DNA of 13,597 nt from Defluviitaleaceae bacterium (lineage in GTDB: Bacteria; Bacillota; Clostridia; Lachnospirales; UBA5962), in the NCBI GenBank assembly GCA_009780765.1, contig WQZK01000029.1, positions 1 to 13,597 on the forward strand, given 5' to 3'. This document shows, piece by piece, positions 6,801-12,222 of this stretch (position 1 is its first letter; every line of letters starts with the position of its first letter). Under the pieces are notes generated by a model. It ran no database searches. It was not told the origin of the DNA and worked only from the letters and a program-made list of their open reading frames with translations. A program made the translations under genes and the position numbers.

Positions 6801-8191
6801 TTTGAATTATTATTAATTTCAGCAGCATCTGATATATTAACCCGAGAATTAGACGACATGCTTATACCAGAACCTCTATTTTCTGTTATTCTACCGCCAG
6901 ACATGCTAAATACTCCACTGGTTGAAGCACTGCTTAAATGAACAGCAGGACCGTTTTGATCTCTAATTACGCCATCGTACATATTAAATGTGTTATGATC
7001 GCTAACTAGCACGGCATTAGCACCTGCACGTTGATTTCCATTGTTCTCAATCACACCGCCGTACATATTAACGGTGCCGCTATTAGTTTCAAAGTGTATA
7101 GCATTGGAATTGGCGTTGGAAGACAAATTACGCGTAATAGTGCCCTCGTACATATTAAAAGTGCCCTCAACAGATATTGCGCCCCAACTGCTTTGAATGC
7201 CCGTAGTATGATTATCAGCAATTAGAGGATTACCTCCTAGCATATTAAAGGTGGCTCCGCTACTAACACGCACTGCACTTCCATTTCCTCCAGCCGGCGA
7301 GCCGTGCATTCGGCGGGATTCGTTATTAACAATCTCGGCACTTCCAGACATATTAAATATGGCGTTCCCTGTTAATGCAACCCCACCACCATTGCCAGTT
7401 TGAGTGGTTCTGTTTGAACTAATCACTCCGCCTGTCATGTTAAAAAGGCCTCCGTTTGCAAATACGCCACCACCATAACCAACAGTGCTTTCGTTTGATA
7501 TTTTGTGCCCATTAGCACTATTGTCGTCAATCGTGCCGCCTGTCATGTTAAAGGTGGCCGTACCAGTCATATATACACCGCCGCCAGTAGCTGCATTATT
7601 GCTTGCAATTAGCCCGCCTTGCATATTAAAAACACCTCCACTGTTAACAGTTATGCCGCCGCCTTGCATTGCAGTATTTCTGTAAATGCTAACATTGTCG
7701 TATAAATTTAATACAGCACCATTATCTACAACAATAGGACTATTTTCATTAGCCGTATTAAACCCAGTTATTGTGAGATTTCCAGCCATTGAAGATTCCG
7801 AGCCTAAATTTAAAACTGCACCGCTTCCTAAAACAAAGGCAGGCAATGTTCTTACATCAGAAGCATTTGCAAGCTCGTAGTTACCTTCGGCTATTAGCGT
7901 TATTTCAATATTATTAAGATAAATTACATCTATAAAATCAATATTATCGTTAACTACAATAATGCCCCCTCCAAAGCCCGCTAAGGAAGCTATTGCATCC
8001 TGCAACTCATCGAAATTAGAAGCATATATATGAGAGGATAACGAGGAAAACTCAGCGTACACATCACTAAATGCTTCAGTGCCTAATTCAGCAGCAGGTG
8101 CAGTAGCAAACGCAACACTCTGAAGCAGCATAGTAAGTACGATAAATGATACAAATATTCTTTTTCTAAGTGATATCTCTGTGCACTTCAT
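3839..8191 (-). CDS. Large SLH-anchored surface protein with beta-helix and tandem repeats
   Basis: This 1450-residue secreted protein is probably held on the cell wall by SLH domains, which in the known family bind pyruvylated secondary wall polymers. Layout: signal peptide 1-33 (basic start, hydrophobic 11-29, A-F-A before the likely cut); about 55-115 a short N-terminal cap; about 120-700 a Gly/Asn-rich right-handed beta-helix with about a dozen F/V-N-M-x-G-G rungs and G-G-G-V-x-V/N-x-A turns; about 771-832 an InlB-B-repeat-like segment (G-G-W-x-F-T-D-E-E-G-N ... M-P-N-H-S-V-T-V-x-x-V-W); 931-1171 three repeats of about 81 residues; then SLH1 about 1213-1250, SLH2 about 1260-1313, SLH3 about 1322-1375. 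A Trp-rich tail of 75 residues ends the protein. No catalytic domain or sortase motif is visible, so adhesion or a structural role is inferred. The start has a strong site, AAGGAGGA, 9 nt upstream. The gene stands alone between terminators. Confidence 0.9.
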   Translation of the reverse strand: MKCTEISLRKRIFVSFIVLTMLLQSVAFATAPAAELGTEAFSDVYAEFSSLSSHIYASNFDELQDAIASLAGFGGGIIVVNDNIDFIDVIYLNNIEITLIAEGNYELANASDVRTLPAFVLGSGAVLNLGSESSMAGNLTITGFNTANENSPIVVDNGAVLNLYDNVSIYRNTAMQGGGITVNSGGVFNMQGGLIASNNAATGGGVYMTGTATFNMTGGTIDDNSANGHKISNESTVGYGGGVFANGGLFNMTGGVISSNRTTQTGNGGGVALTGNAIFNMSGSAEIVNNESRRMHGSPAGGNGSAVRVSSGATFNMLGGNPLIADNHTTGIQSSWGAISVEGTFNMYEGTITRNLSSNANSNAIHFETNSGTVNMYGGVIENNGNQRAGANAVLVSDHNTFNMYDGVIRDQNGPAVHLSSASTSGVFSMSGGRITENRGSGISMSSNSRVNISDAAEINNNSNAGDGGGIRITGINAIVTMTGGTIAENTATGRGGGISLAGTDNAVNMFGGAIADNTSLGIANGTQSQGGGVYIRPDSDVLFSMIGEASLQTPRIENNHLANNGQGGGVFVGGGTFNMQGGVVQHHTINGTLSRGGGVFVGGAGTFLLAEGLDRPYYPAEIRHNSVGGIGGGVFVDGVGIMRMNTSSINHNFAGLDGGGLGLGIQTSGSTTMLERFNDVLSNIIVADIGGAGASIDNNTAGNGTKVNTILALSNLQVMPTSGNGFDNNDIHSFLMDAEVPTIGVTVANHRLLTNDLAGALDNVEPGDMISIYRAPDIAENTRFGGWIFTDEEGNAFIPIAITPEEYVAGIGWHTQFVMPNHSVTVIGVWEYMLTYTKIPAAGGKVTVIANNMPVAIYDDTLQANSVWVEENSIITVTGEASSPSWSVVAMDVTGSSFSKDHSDMPRSIVGIARMSAATNVDVRFERVPSIGIVIEVDENGDITANVPNLIENTEISEGGTIVITLSPETDVDDVVVITPEGGWLHEITEDEDGNIIVTIMPPSPSIPQVDIDITTDNNGNIVIIAPPSIDYDKNTDGNGNIIITFPPNTGLDEDSIAINLPPDWEHEVNTDGSGNIIVTITPPPSSIPQVDIEITADNGGSVVIIAPPDINYNKSIGEDGNIVIVFSPSQNLDVDNIIVNLPTGWKHEIKIDEGGNIIVSITPPKEQDKTNPNYPTGEDNSYGQWWANTPTQQIAQNEQSTELEYGKETVAGIHHAFLIGFADNTIQPNGLATRAQIATIFFRLMSDSDRAKFWKQDSSFSDVGIDDWFNNAVSTTANAGIFIGMPEGTFQPNREVTRAEFTASVIRFMNLSKSDTRKNMFDDIATHWAAEYINIAANNAWVSGYEGLGGRFMPDDVISRAEVAAIINRALGRLPESAYDLLPDMITWVDNSDKNAWGYMYIQEATNSHYYTREVDSIHETWEQLIIPRTWEVLEHRDSKPEDIYAPK
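4679..5401 (-). repeat. Three tandem repeats of about 243 bp in the SLH protein gene
   Basis: Units lie at 5162-5401, 4919-5161 and 4679-4918 and encode residues 931-1010, 1011-1091 and 1092-1171. The phase is clear from near-identical DNA at the boundary: CTTGCGGTATACTTG occurs at 5161 and again at 4918, exactly 243 bp apart. Each unit contains sub-motifs of the form (D/E)-x-(D/E/N)-x-G-N-I-(I/V)-(I/V) followed by a P-P or P pair, which look like short beta-hairpins with an acidic turn. Units 2 and 3 are closer to each other than to unit 1. Confidence 0.85.
6130..7840 (-). repeat. Degenerate beta-helix coding repeats (F-N-M-x-G-G)
   Basis: On the + strand the complement of the motif recurs as variants of CATATTAAA or CATGTTAAA, followed by short GC-richer runs encoding G-G-G. 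In the protein, F/V-N-M or F-S-M is seen near residues 188-190, 214-216, 250-252, 279-281, 315-317, 345-347, 374-376, 402-404, 428-430, 508-510, 544-546 and 578-580. Spacing varies from about 26 to 37 residues, as expected for stacked beta-helix rungs with loops of different length. Confidence 0.7.
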
Positions 8192-8200
8192 TAATAAAAC

Positions 8201-8208
8201 TCCTCCTT
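8201..8208 (-). promoter_or_regulatory. Strong ribosome binding site of the SLH gene
   Basis: On the - strand this reads AAGGAGGA, near-complete complementarity to the 16S tail, 9 nt before the ATG at 8191. It suggests high expression, as usual for surface-layer-type proteins. Confidence 0.8.
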
Positions 8209-8283
8209 TTCAAAAATTTATTTTTTCAGAAAGTTAGAAGATGTTTTCTTGCTTTCTCTTCCTAGTTAATATAGCCAATTTAA

Positions 8284-8312
8284 AATTTATTATTTTATAT
8301 CAGCAATTTCAA
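8284..8312 (-). promoter_or_regulatory. Possible promoter of the SLH gene
   Basis: On the - strand, TTGAAA (complement of 8307-8312) is 17 nt before TAAATT (complement of 8284-8289). The -35 matches 5 of 6 and the -10 only 4 of 6. Other AT-rich hexamers nearby could serve as well, so the exact site is uncertain. The leader would be roughly 85 nt. Confidence 0.3.
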
Positions 8313-8474
8313 ATTATGGATATTAAATAAAATAAAAATGGCAATGGTGTATAATCCCATTCACACAATTTTTCTTGCATTTTTTGTTGCTGCCTCACTA
8401 AAGCCTTTCAATGCCAATTTTAAATAACCGCCCATGTTGTTTTTGTCTTGATGGTCTTTCCCATATATCACTTG
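8313..8474. other. Remaining part of the 8192-8546 intergenic gap
   Basis: The 355-base gap between the SLH gene and the last ABC-transporter gene holds the SLH ribosome site and possible promoter, this stretch, and the transporter terminator. On the - strand an uninterrupted frame of 54 codons runs from 8525 to 8361. It includes a 24-codon ATG-started piece (8435-8361), followed directly by a 21-codon hydrophobic one starting at 8360. Neither has a recognisable ribosome site, and the first frame overlaps the terminator, so no gene is called here; see the findings. Confidence 0.4.
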
Positions 8475-8530
8475 TATAAAAAAATCTAGCCAACTCAAGC
8501 TATACCAGTTGTTGGCTAGATTTTTTTATA
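8475..8530 (-). terminator. Terminator of the ABC-transporter operon
   Basis: A perfect 20-bp stem (TATAAAAAAATCTAGCCAAC at 8475-8494, exact complement at 8511-8530) has a 16-nt loop. It begins 17 nt past the stop codon of the last transporter gene. Seven A on one side and seven T on the other make it able to terminate transcription in both directions. It is unusually long and perfect for an intrinsic terminator. Confidence 0.85.
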
Positions 8531-8546
8531 TTAATGACCTCATATT

Positions 8547-9164
8547 TTACTTTGTTCTCTTCTCAATAAACACCAACAACGCATTAGTTATAATACCTAG
8601 CATAGCTGATAGTATCACACCCCACAAAATTCTGTTGTTATTGCCAGTTTCCAAACCTATGGTTATAAGCGTGCCAATACCACCAGCACCAATAAAAGCA
8701 GCAATTATAGCTATAGCAATGGTTGAAACGAGAGCCAAACGTATACCAACAAAAATTGGCTTTAACGACAAAGGCACACGTACTTTGAAAATTACTTGAG
8801 TGCGAGCCATTCCCATGCTTATGGCTGCTTCGATTATAGCGGGGTCTACCTCGTTAAGCCCTGTAATAAAGTTGCGTAATAAAATAAATTGATTATAAAG
8901 CACTAAAACCGTTATAGCTGTATTTCTGCCTAACCCCAAAACGGGTATCATAAGTGCAAACAAAGCTATGCTTGGAATGGAGTATACAATAGAAAATAAA
9001 TAAGTTATAACCATGCTTAATCGCTTAAAAAACATCGCCACGACTGTTAAAAAACCTGCAAGAAGAACGGACAAAATAAGGGCAATTAAAACCATTTGTA
9101 TATGCTCACTTAACGCCCTAAGCAGCAGATTATAGTTTCGTTGGGCAAATTGTATAAATTCCAA
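8547..9164 (-). CDS. opuCD: OpuC-type ABC transporter permease (second, opuCD-like)
   Basis: This 205-residue integral membrane protein is one of two permease subunits of the quaternary-amine-type importer. It has about five to six hydrophobic segments. The Y-S-I-P-S-I-A-L-F-A-L-M-I-P block (about 61-74), typical of Opu/OsmU permeases, is present. So is the ATPase-contacting EAA loop (E-A-A-I-S-M-G-M at about 111-118, then K-V-R-V-P-L), followed by I-G-A-G-G-I-G. The start is a TTG at 9164 that directly follows the TAA of the ATPase gene, with GGAAAGGG in the end of that gene as ribosome site, so translation is probably coupled. No in-frame ATG is well placed near the N-terminus. The gene symbol follows B. 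subtilis naming; which permease corresponds to which is a guess. Confidence 0.88.
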   Translation of the reverse strand: MEFIQFAQRNYNLLLRALSEHIQMVLIALILSVLLAGFLTVVAMFFKRLSMVITYLFSIVYSIPSIALFALMIPVLGLGRNTAITVLVLYNQFILLRNFITGLNEVDPAIIEAAISMGMARTQVIFKVRVPLSLKPIFVGIRLALVSTIAIAIIAAFIGAGGIGTLITIGLETGNNNRILWGVILSAMLGIITNALLVFIEKRTK

Positions 9165-9944
9165 TTAAATCAGCCCTTTCCAAAACTTTTCTTGCTCACG
9201 GCACGAGAGTATCAAGGATTTAACAAATTCGTCAGCTGGATTTTTCACGATATTTTCAGGGGTGTCAAACTGACATACTTGACCCTCGTTCATAATAATC
9301 ACCCTTGTTCCAAGCTTTAAAGCCTCATTAATATCGTGGGTAACAAACAAAAAGGTTTTCTTCAAACCACCATGGATACGTTTAAGCTCATCTTGAAGGT
9401 TAAGACGATTAATGGCATCAATAGCTCCGAAAGGCTCATCAAGTAGCATAATTTTAGGGTCCACAGCCAAAGCTCTTGCAAGCCCTACACGCTGTTGCTG
9501 CCCACCCGATAATTGGCTAGGATACCTCTTCAAAAATTCATTTGGATTAAGACCTACTAATTCCGCTAACTCATGTACGCGGTCGTCTATGCGTTTTTTA
9601 TCCCATTTCAAAAGCTTTGGCACGGTTGCAATATTCTCGGCTATTGTCATATGAGGAAAAAGCCCTATTTGCTGTATAACATAGCCAATACGCCGACGCA
9701 CCTGCACAGGGTCTACATCTCTTATATTTTCTCCAAACAGAATTATGTTGCCCGAATCTGGGTCGTAAAGGCGGTTTGTCATCTTTAGCAAAGTAGTTTT
9801 ACCCGAGCCTGATGAACCAAGAATTGTAATAAACTCGCCCTCGTTTATAGTTAAAGTTACGTCGTTTACGGCGTTGTAGCTTGCATTTTTAAACCGTTTA
9901 AACACATGTTGATATTCAATTGCAACTATAGAGTTTATCATCAT
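9165..9944 (-). CDS. opuCA: OpuC-type ABC transporter ATPase without CBS domains
   Basis: This 259-residue cytoplasmic ATPase powers the importer. Walker A is G43-S-S-G-S-G-K-T50, and the Q-loop lies around Q91-Q92. The signature is L145-S-G-G-Q-Q-Q-R152, Walker B is I165-M-L-L-D-E170, and the switch histidine is H203 in V-T-H-D. These match the glycine-betaine/carnitine/choline (OpuA/OpuC/ProV) group. The protein ends about 50 residues after the switch region. The B. subtilis homologue is about 380 residues with two C-terminal CBS modules, so here the part linked to osmotic gating is absent. Its ATG overlaps the end of the binding-protein gene by 4 nt (ATGA), with GAGG about 8 nt upstream, showing coupled translation. 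A second ATG follows directly, so the start is ambiguous by one codon. Confidence 0.92.
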   Translation of the reverse strand: MMINSIVAIEYQHVFKRFKNASYNAVNDVTLTINEGEFITILGSSGSGKTTLLKMTNRLYDPDSGNIILFGENIRDVDPVQVRRRIGYVIQQIGLFPHMTIAENIATVPKLLKWDKKRIDDRVHELAELVGLNPNEFLKRYPSQLSGGQQQRVGLARALAVDPKIMLLDEPFGAIDAINRLNLQDELKRIHGGLKKTFLFVTHDINEALKLGTRVIIMNEGQVCQFDTPENIVKNPADEFVKSLILSCREQEKFWKGLI

Positions 9945-10837
9945 GGTAAAGCCTCGAAAAACTCTCGTGCAACTTCTTGTATATCTCTGCCATAAACAAT
10001 TACTTGGGAATTTAAATGAAGTAATACGGATGTGCTAAAATGCGGAGCTAAACTATTTAATACATCCGCAACTTCAGGATGCTCTTCTAAAACAACATTT
10101 CTAACGATTGGAACCAAGTTATATGGTGGCCAGATTACTATATCTTCTACAAGCAATGTGTAGTAGTGAGTGTTGTAAAGATGTCCGTCTGTAGTAAATG
10201 CAACACTTACATCTGCTGCGTTTGTGCGAAGAGCTTCATATCTTGCACCGCCACCCATTATATTTACATCATAAAAATCGAAAGAACCAAAAGCCGCAAC
10301 CATAGCAAAAAGCCCATCCTCACGGTCAAGAAATTCTGCGGTGGAAACGAAGCGTAGTTGGCTTGCGTGTGGCTGTAAATCTGATATAGTTGTAATGCCT
10401 AGTTCTTGTGCAAGTTCTGTACGAATTACAATTCCTTGCCCATTGTGTGCTTCGGTAAAATTAAGCCATGTAATTTGGTAACGCTCGTAATATTCTCTTT
10501 TAACAAGTTCATAAACCTCTAAGGGGTCGGTCATTAGAGGAAAACCAAGCACAGTCAAAAGCCCCGTTCCTGTATATTCAGGATAAAGGTCTATTTCCCC
10601 GCTTACAATAGCAGTATGTACAAGCCCGCTAGAAAGATTGTGCCCTGTACGGTCTACTGTAAATCCAGCCGATTCAAGAGCAAGAGAGTATATTTCGGCA
10701 ATAATTAGGCTCTCTGTAAAATCTTTGCTGCCAACACGAATTACATCTCCATTATTTCCCCCGCAAGCGGCAAAAGTAGAAATTAACAAGAACGCCGCCA
10801 ACACAGCACTTGCAAGTTTAAAGTATTTCTTTTTCAT
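9941..10837 (-). CDS. opuCC: OpuC-type substrate-binding lipoprotein
   Basis: This 298-residue extracellular solute receptor is lipid-anchored to the membrane. The N-terminus is a lipoprotein signal with lipobox F-A-A-C25. Family marks are G-S-K-D-F-T-E-S soon after the anchor, L-Y-P-E-Y-T-G-T-G-L, the T-A-E-F-L-D-R-E-D-G-L segment, a T-D-G motif in the second lobe, and W-P-P-Y-N-L-V-P-I-V-R near the hinge. These place it with periplasmic-binding-fold proteins for quaternary amines (betaine, carnitine, choline). The same fold also binds other trimethylammonium compounds such as ergothioneine in EgtU proteins, so the ligand is not certain. Ribosome site AAGGAGGA at 10847-10854 overlaps the stop codon of the preceding permease. 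A hydrophilic N-rich linker (G-G-N-N-G-D) follows the lipidated cysteine. Confidence 0.92.
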   Translation of the reverse strand: MKKKYFKLASAVLAAFLLISTFAACGGNNGDVIRVGSKDFTESLIIAEIYSLALESAGFTVDRTGHNLSSGLVHTAIVSGEIDLYPEYTGTGLLTVLGFPLMTDPLEVYELVKREYYERYQITWLNFTEAHNGQGIVIRTELAQELGITTISDLQPHASQLRFVSTAEFLDREDGLFAMVAAFGSFDFYDVNIMGGGARYEALRTNAADVSVAFTTDGHLYNTHYYTLLVEDIVIWPPYNLVPIVRNVVLEEHPEVADVLNSLAPHFSTSVLLHLNSQVIVYGRDIQEVAREFFEALP

Positions 10838-10852
10838 ATATAAAAATCCTCC

Positions 10853-11500
10853 TTAAACACGTTTATACCTCTTTAAAAGTCGGTCGAGCAAATCAAGCAT
10901 AAATACCGACACAAGAGATAAAAGTGCAACAGATACGCCTCCTATTAACAATAACTCGGTACGCCTTACACTAATCCCTTGAAAAATAATTTGCCCAAGA
11001 CCTCCCGCACCAATTAAGGAAGCGATTGTGGTACTTGCCACAATTTCAATCATGGCTGTTTTTATGCCTGCAAGTATTAGTGGCAAAGCAAGCGGCAGGC
11101 GAACCTTTAGCCACATTTGAAGCGGCGTCATGCCCATAGCTTTGGAAGTTTCAAGCATAAAAAAGGGTACTTCTTCAAGCCCAGCCACAGTATTCATCAA
11201 AATTGGCGGGATTGCTAGAAATGTTAATGCCGTCATTGCAGGGCCTATTCCGATACCAAAAAAACGGATTGACAAAACCAAAACCGCTAAGCTGGGTACA
11301 ATTCTAAGCACTTGAAACAGCCCAATTACCCATTTTTTATACTTACTAAATCTTACACACAGTATGCCAAAAAGGCAGCCAATAAAAATTGACATAGCAA
11401 GAACGCGGAGGCTTATGCTAACATGCCGTCTAAGCATTATTAAGTAAGCCTCCAAATTATTTTCAAAATACAAAATAATACTGTTCCACGTTTCTCGCAT
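10853..11500 (-). CDS. opuCB: OpuC-type ABC transporter permease (first, opuCB-like)
   Basis: This 215-residue membrane protein is the partner permease of the importer. It has an amphipathic start, five to six membrane segments, and the R-I-V-P-S-L-A-V-L-V-L-S block. The EAA-type loop (E-T-S-K-A-M-G-M-T-P-L-Q, then K-V-R-L-P-L-A-L-P) is followed by S-L-I-G-A-G-G-L-G-Q. It ends in a basic tail (R-L-L-K-R-Y-K-R). The start ATG at 11500 lies 3 nt after the stop of the flavin-reductase-like gene, with AAGG 8 nt upstream inside that gene. This tight junction shows that the two belong to one transcript. The two permeases are only distantly alike and presumably form a heterodimer. Confidence 0.9.
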   Translation of the reverse strand: MRETWNSIILYFENNLEAYLIMLRRHVSISLRVLAMSIFIGCLFGILCVRFSKYKKWVIGLFQVLRIVPSLAVLVLSIRFFGIGIGPAMTALTFLAIPPILMNTVAGLEEVPFFMLETSKAMGMTPLQMWLKVRLPLALPLILAGIKTAMIEIVASTTIASLIGAGGLGQIIFQGISVRRTELLLIGGVSVALLSLVSVFMLDLLDRLLKRYKRV

Positions 11501-11503
11501 TAT

Positions 11504-12100
11504 CTAAACCTTTTCCCCAACTTTGAAATATTTTAATATAGAGTGATAAACCAGCGGGTCCATTTTATGAATATCAATAGACCTGAACCAGTTAATAACA
11601 GCTTCCTGCGAATCCCTTGGAGGATTAGTTAAACTTGCATCAATATGCGAATTAAGCACCTCTCCAAAAAACGTGTGGAAGTTGCCAACCAAATGAGTGT
11701 GCGACAATTTACATTCAAGCACACAATGGCTTGCATCTAAAATAGGAACACGAGCTTTTTCGCCCCATGTAAAGGCATATTTAACGGCATCTTTAACAGT
11801 ATCTTCGCCTGATACAGAACCAACATAATCAGCCAACGGAGCCATTTCTACATTGCAAAGATTAATCGAAAATTCTCCGGTACGCTGTATGTTGGCAATA
11901 GTGCGTTTAGCCGCCATGCTCACAATTATGTTTTCCGGCGGACCCGGCGTGTTACTAACGCAAGTGATGGTGCTTAAGTTCTCGGAACCATCTTCGTTAC
12001 AAGTGCCAACAATCCATACAGGCCTCGGTGTAATAGTCCACACAACATGGTGAAAAAGCATATCAAGCTGCGGGATTGATTGTTTTTCTACTTTTTTCAT
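11504..12100 (-). CDS. Flavin reductase-like (DIM6/NTAB, FMN-binding split-barrel) protein
   Basis: This 198-residue, apparently cytoplasmic protein resembles the flavin-reductase domain family. Members bind FMN and reduce it with NAD(P)H or use it as cofactor, often serving partner oxygenases or acting as small oxidoreductases. Visible features are the N-terminal T-P-R-P-V-W-I-V-G strand with D-G-S-E-N-L-S-T, the S-N-T-P-G-P-P-E-N-I-I-V-S-M loop, the R-T-I-A-N-I-Q-R-T-G-E-F-S-I-N-L block of the flavin-binding barrel, and a later G-x-V-x-x-S-H-I-D strand. ATG at 12100 is used rather than TTG at 12109, because GAAAGG (12111-12116) leaves correct spacing only for the ATG. It is the first gene of the transporter operon. 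A partner enzyme is not in the window, and the substrate is unknown. Confidence 0.85.
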   Translation of the reverse strand: MKKVEKQSIPQLDMLFHHVVWTITPRPVWIVGTCNEDGSENLSTITCVSNTPGPPENIIVSMAAKRTIANIQRTGEFSINLCNVEMAPLADYVGSVSGEDTVKDAVKYAFTWGEKARVPILDASHCVLECKLSHTHLVGNFHTFFGEVLNSHIDASLTNPPRDSQEAVINWFRSIDIHKMDPLVYHSILKYFKVGEKV

Positions 12101-12110
12101 TATGACCAAT

Positions 12111-12116
12111 CCTTTC
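12111..12116 (-). promoter_or_regulatory. Ribosome binding site fixing the flavin-reductase start
   Basis: On the - strand GAAAGG lies 10 nt before the ATG at 12100 and only 1 nt before the in-frame TTG at 12109, so it supports the ATG. Confidence 0.55.
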
Positions 12117-12140
12117 TATAAGTCTATAATCATTCTAGAG

Positions 12141-12146
12141 ATTATA
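12141..12146 (-). promoter_or_regulatory. Candidate -10 box of the transporter operon
   Basis: The complement reads TATAAT, about 40 nt before the flavin-reductase ATG. No good -35 hexamer lies 16-18 nt upstream; there is instead a short inverted repeat AGCTTT-T-AAAGCT (12157-12169). A promoter lacking a -35 box may depend on an activator, possibly the regulator encoded next door. This is inference. Confidence 0.35.
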
Positions 12147-12156
12147 TCTATAATAC

Positions 12157-12214
12157 AGCTTTTAAAGCTTAAACACCATGACATAATTGGCATGAAATAA
12201 TGCGTATATTACGC
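12157..12214. promoter_or_regulatory. Two short palindromes upstream of the transporter operon (candidate operators)
   Basis: AGCTTT-T-AAAGCT at 12157-12169 and GCGTA-TAT-TACGC at 12202-12214 both lie in the 122-bp gap between the XRE-type regulator and the operon. The first is at the -35 position relative to the candidate -10. They could be binding sites for the neighbouring regulator, or remnants of a weak terminator for its gene, since neither is followed by a U-tract. Confidence 0.3.
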
Positions 12215-12222
12215 CCACTTTG

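Noticed and set aside
6130..7840. Regularly returning short DNA motif that could suggest a CRISPR array
   Set aside because: The recurring CATATTAAA-like words are only the F-N-M codons of a beta-helix protein. Spacing is irregular, the repeats are degenerate, and the frame is open throughout.
8192..8546. Riboswitch or structured leader upstream of the SLH gene
   Set aside because: Apart from the transporter terminator I find no conserved aptamer-like element or paired leader near the start codon.
12116..12193. 25-codon - strand frame between the XRE-type regulator and the operon, considered as a signal-peptide gene for an RRNPP regulator
   Set aside because: It has no ribosome site, lacks the basic-then-hydrophobic start of exported pheromone precursors, and overlaps the presumed operon promoter. 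It is most likely chance.
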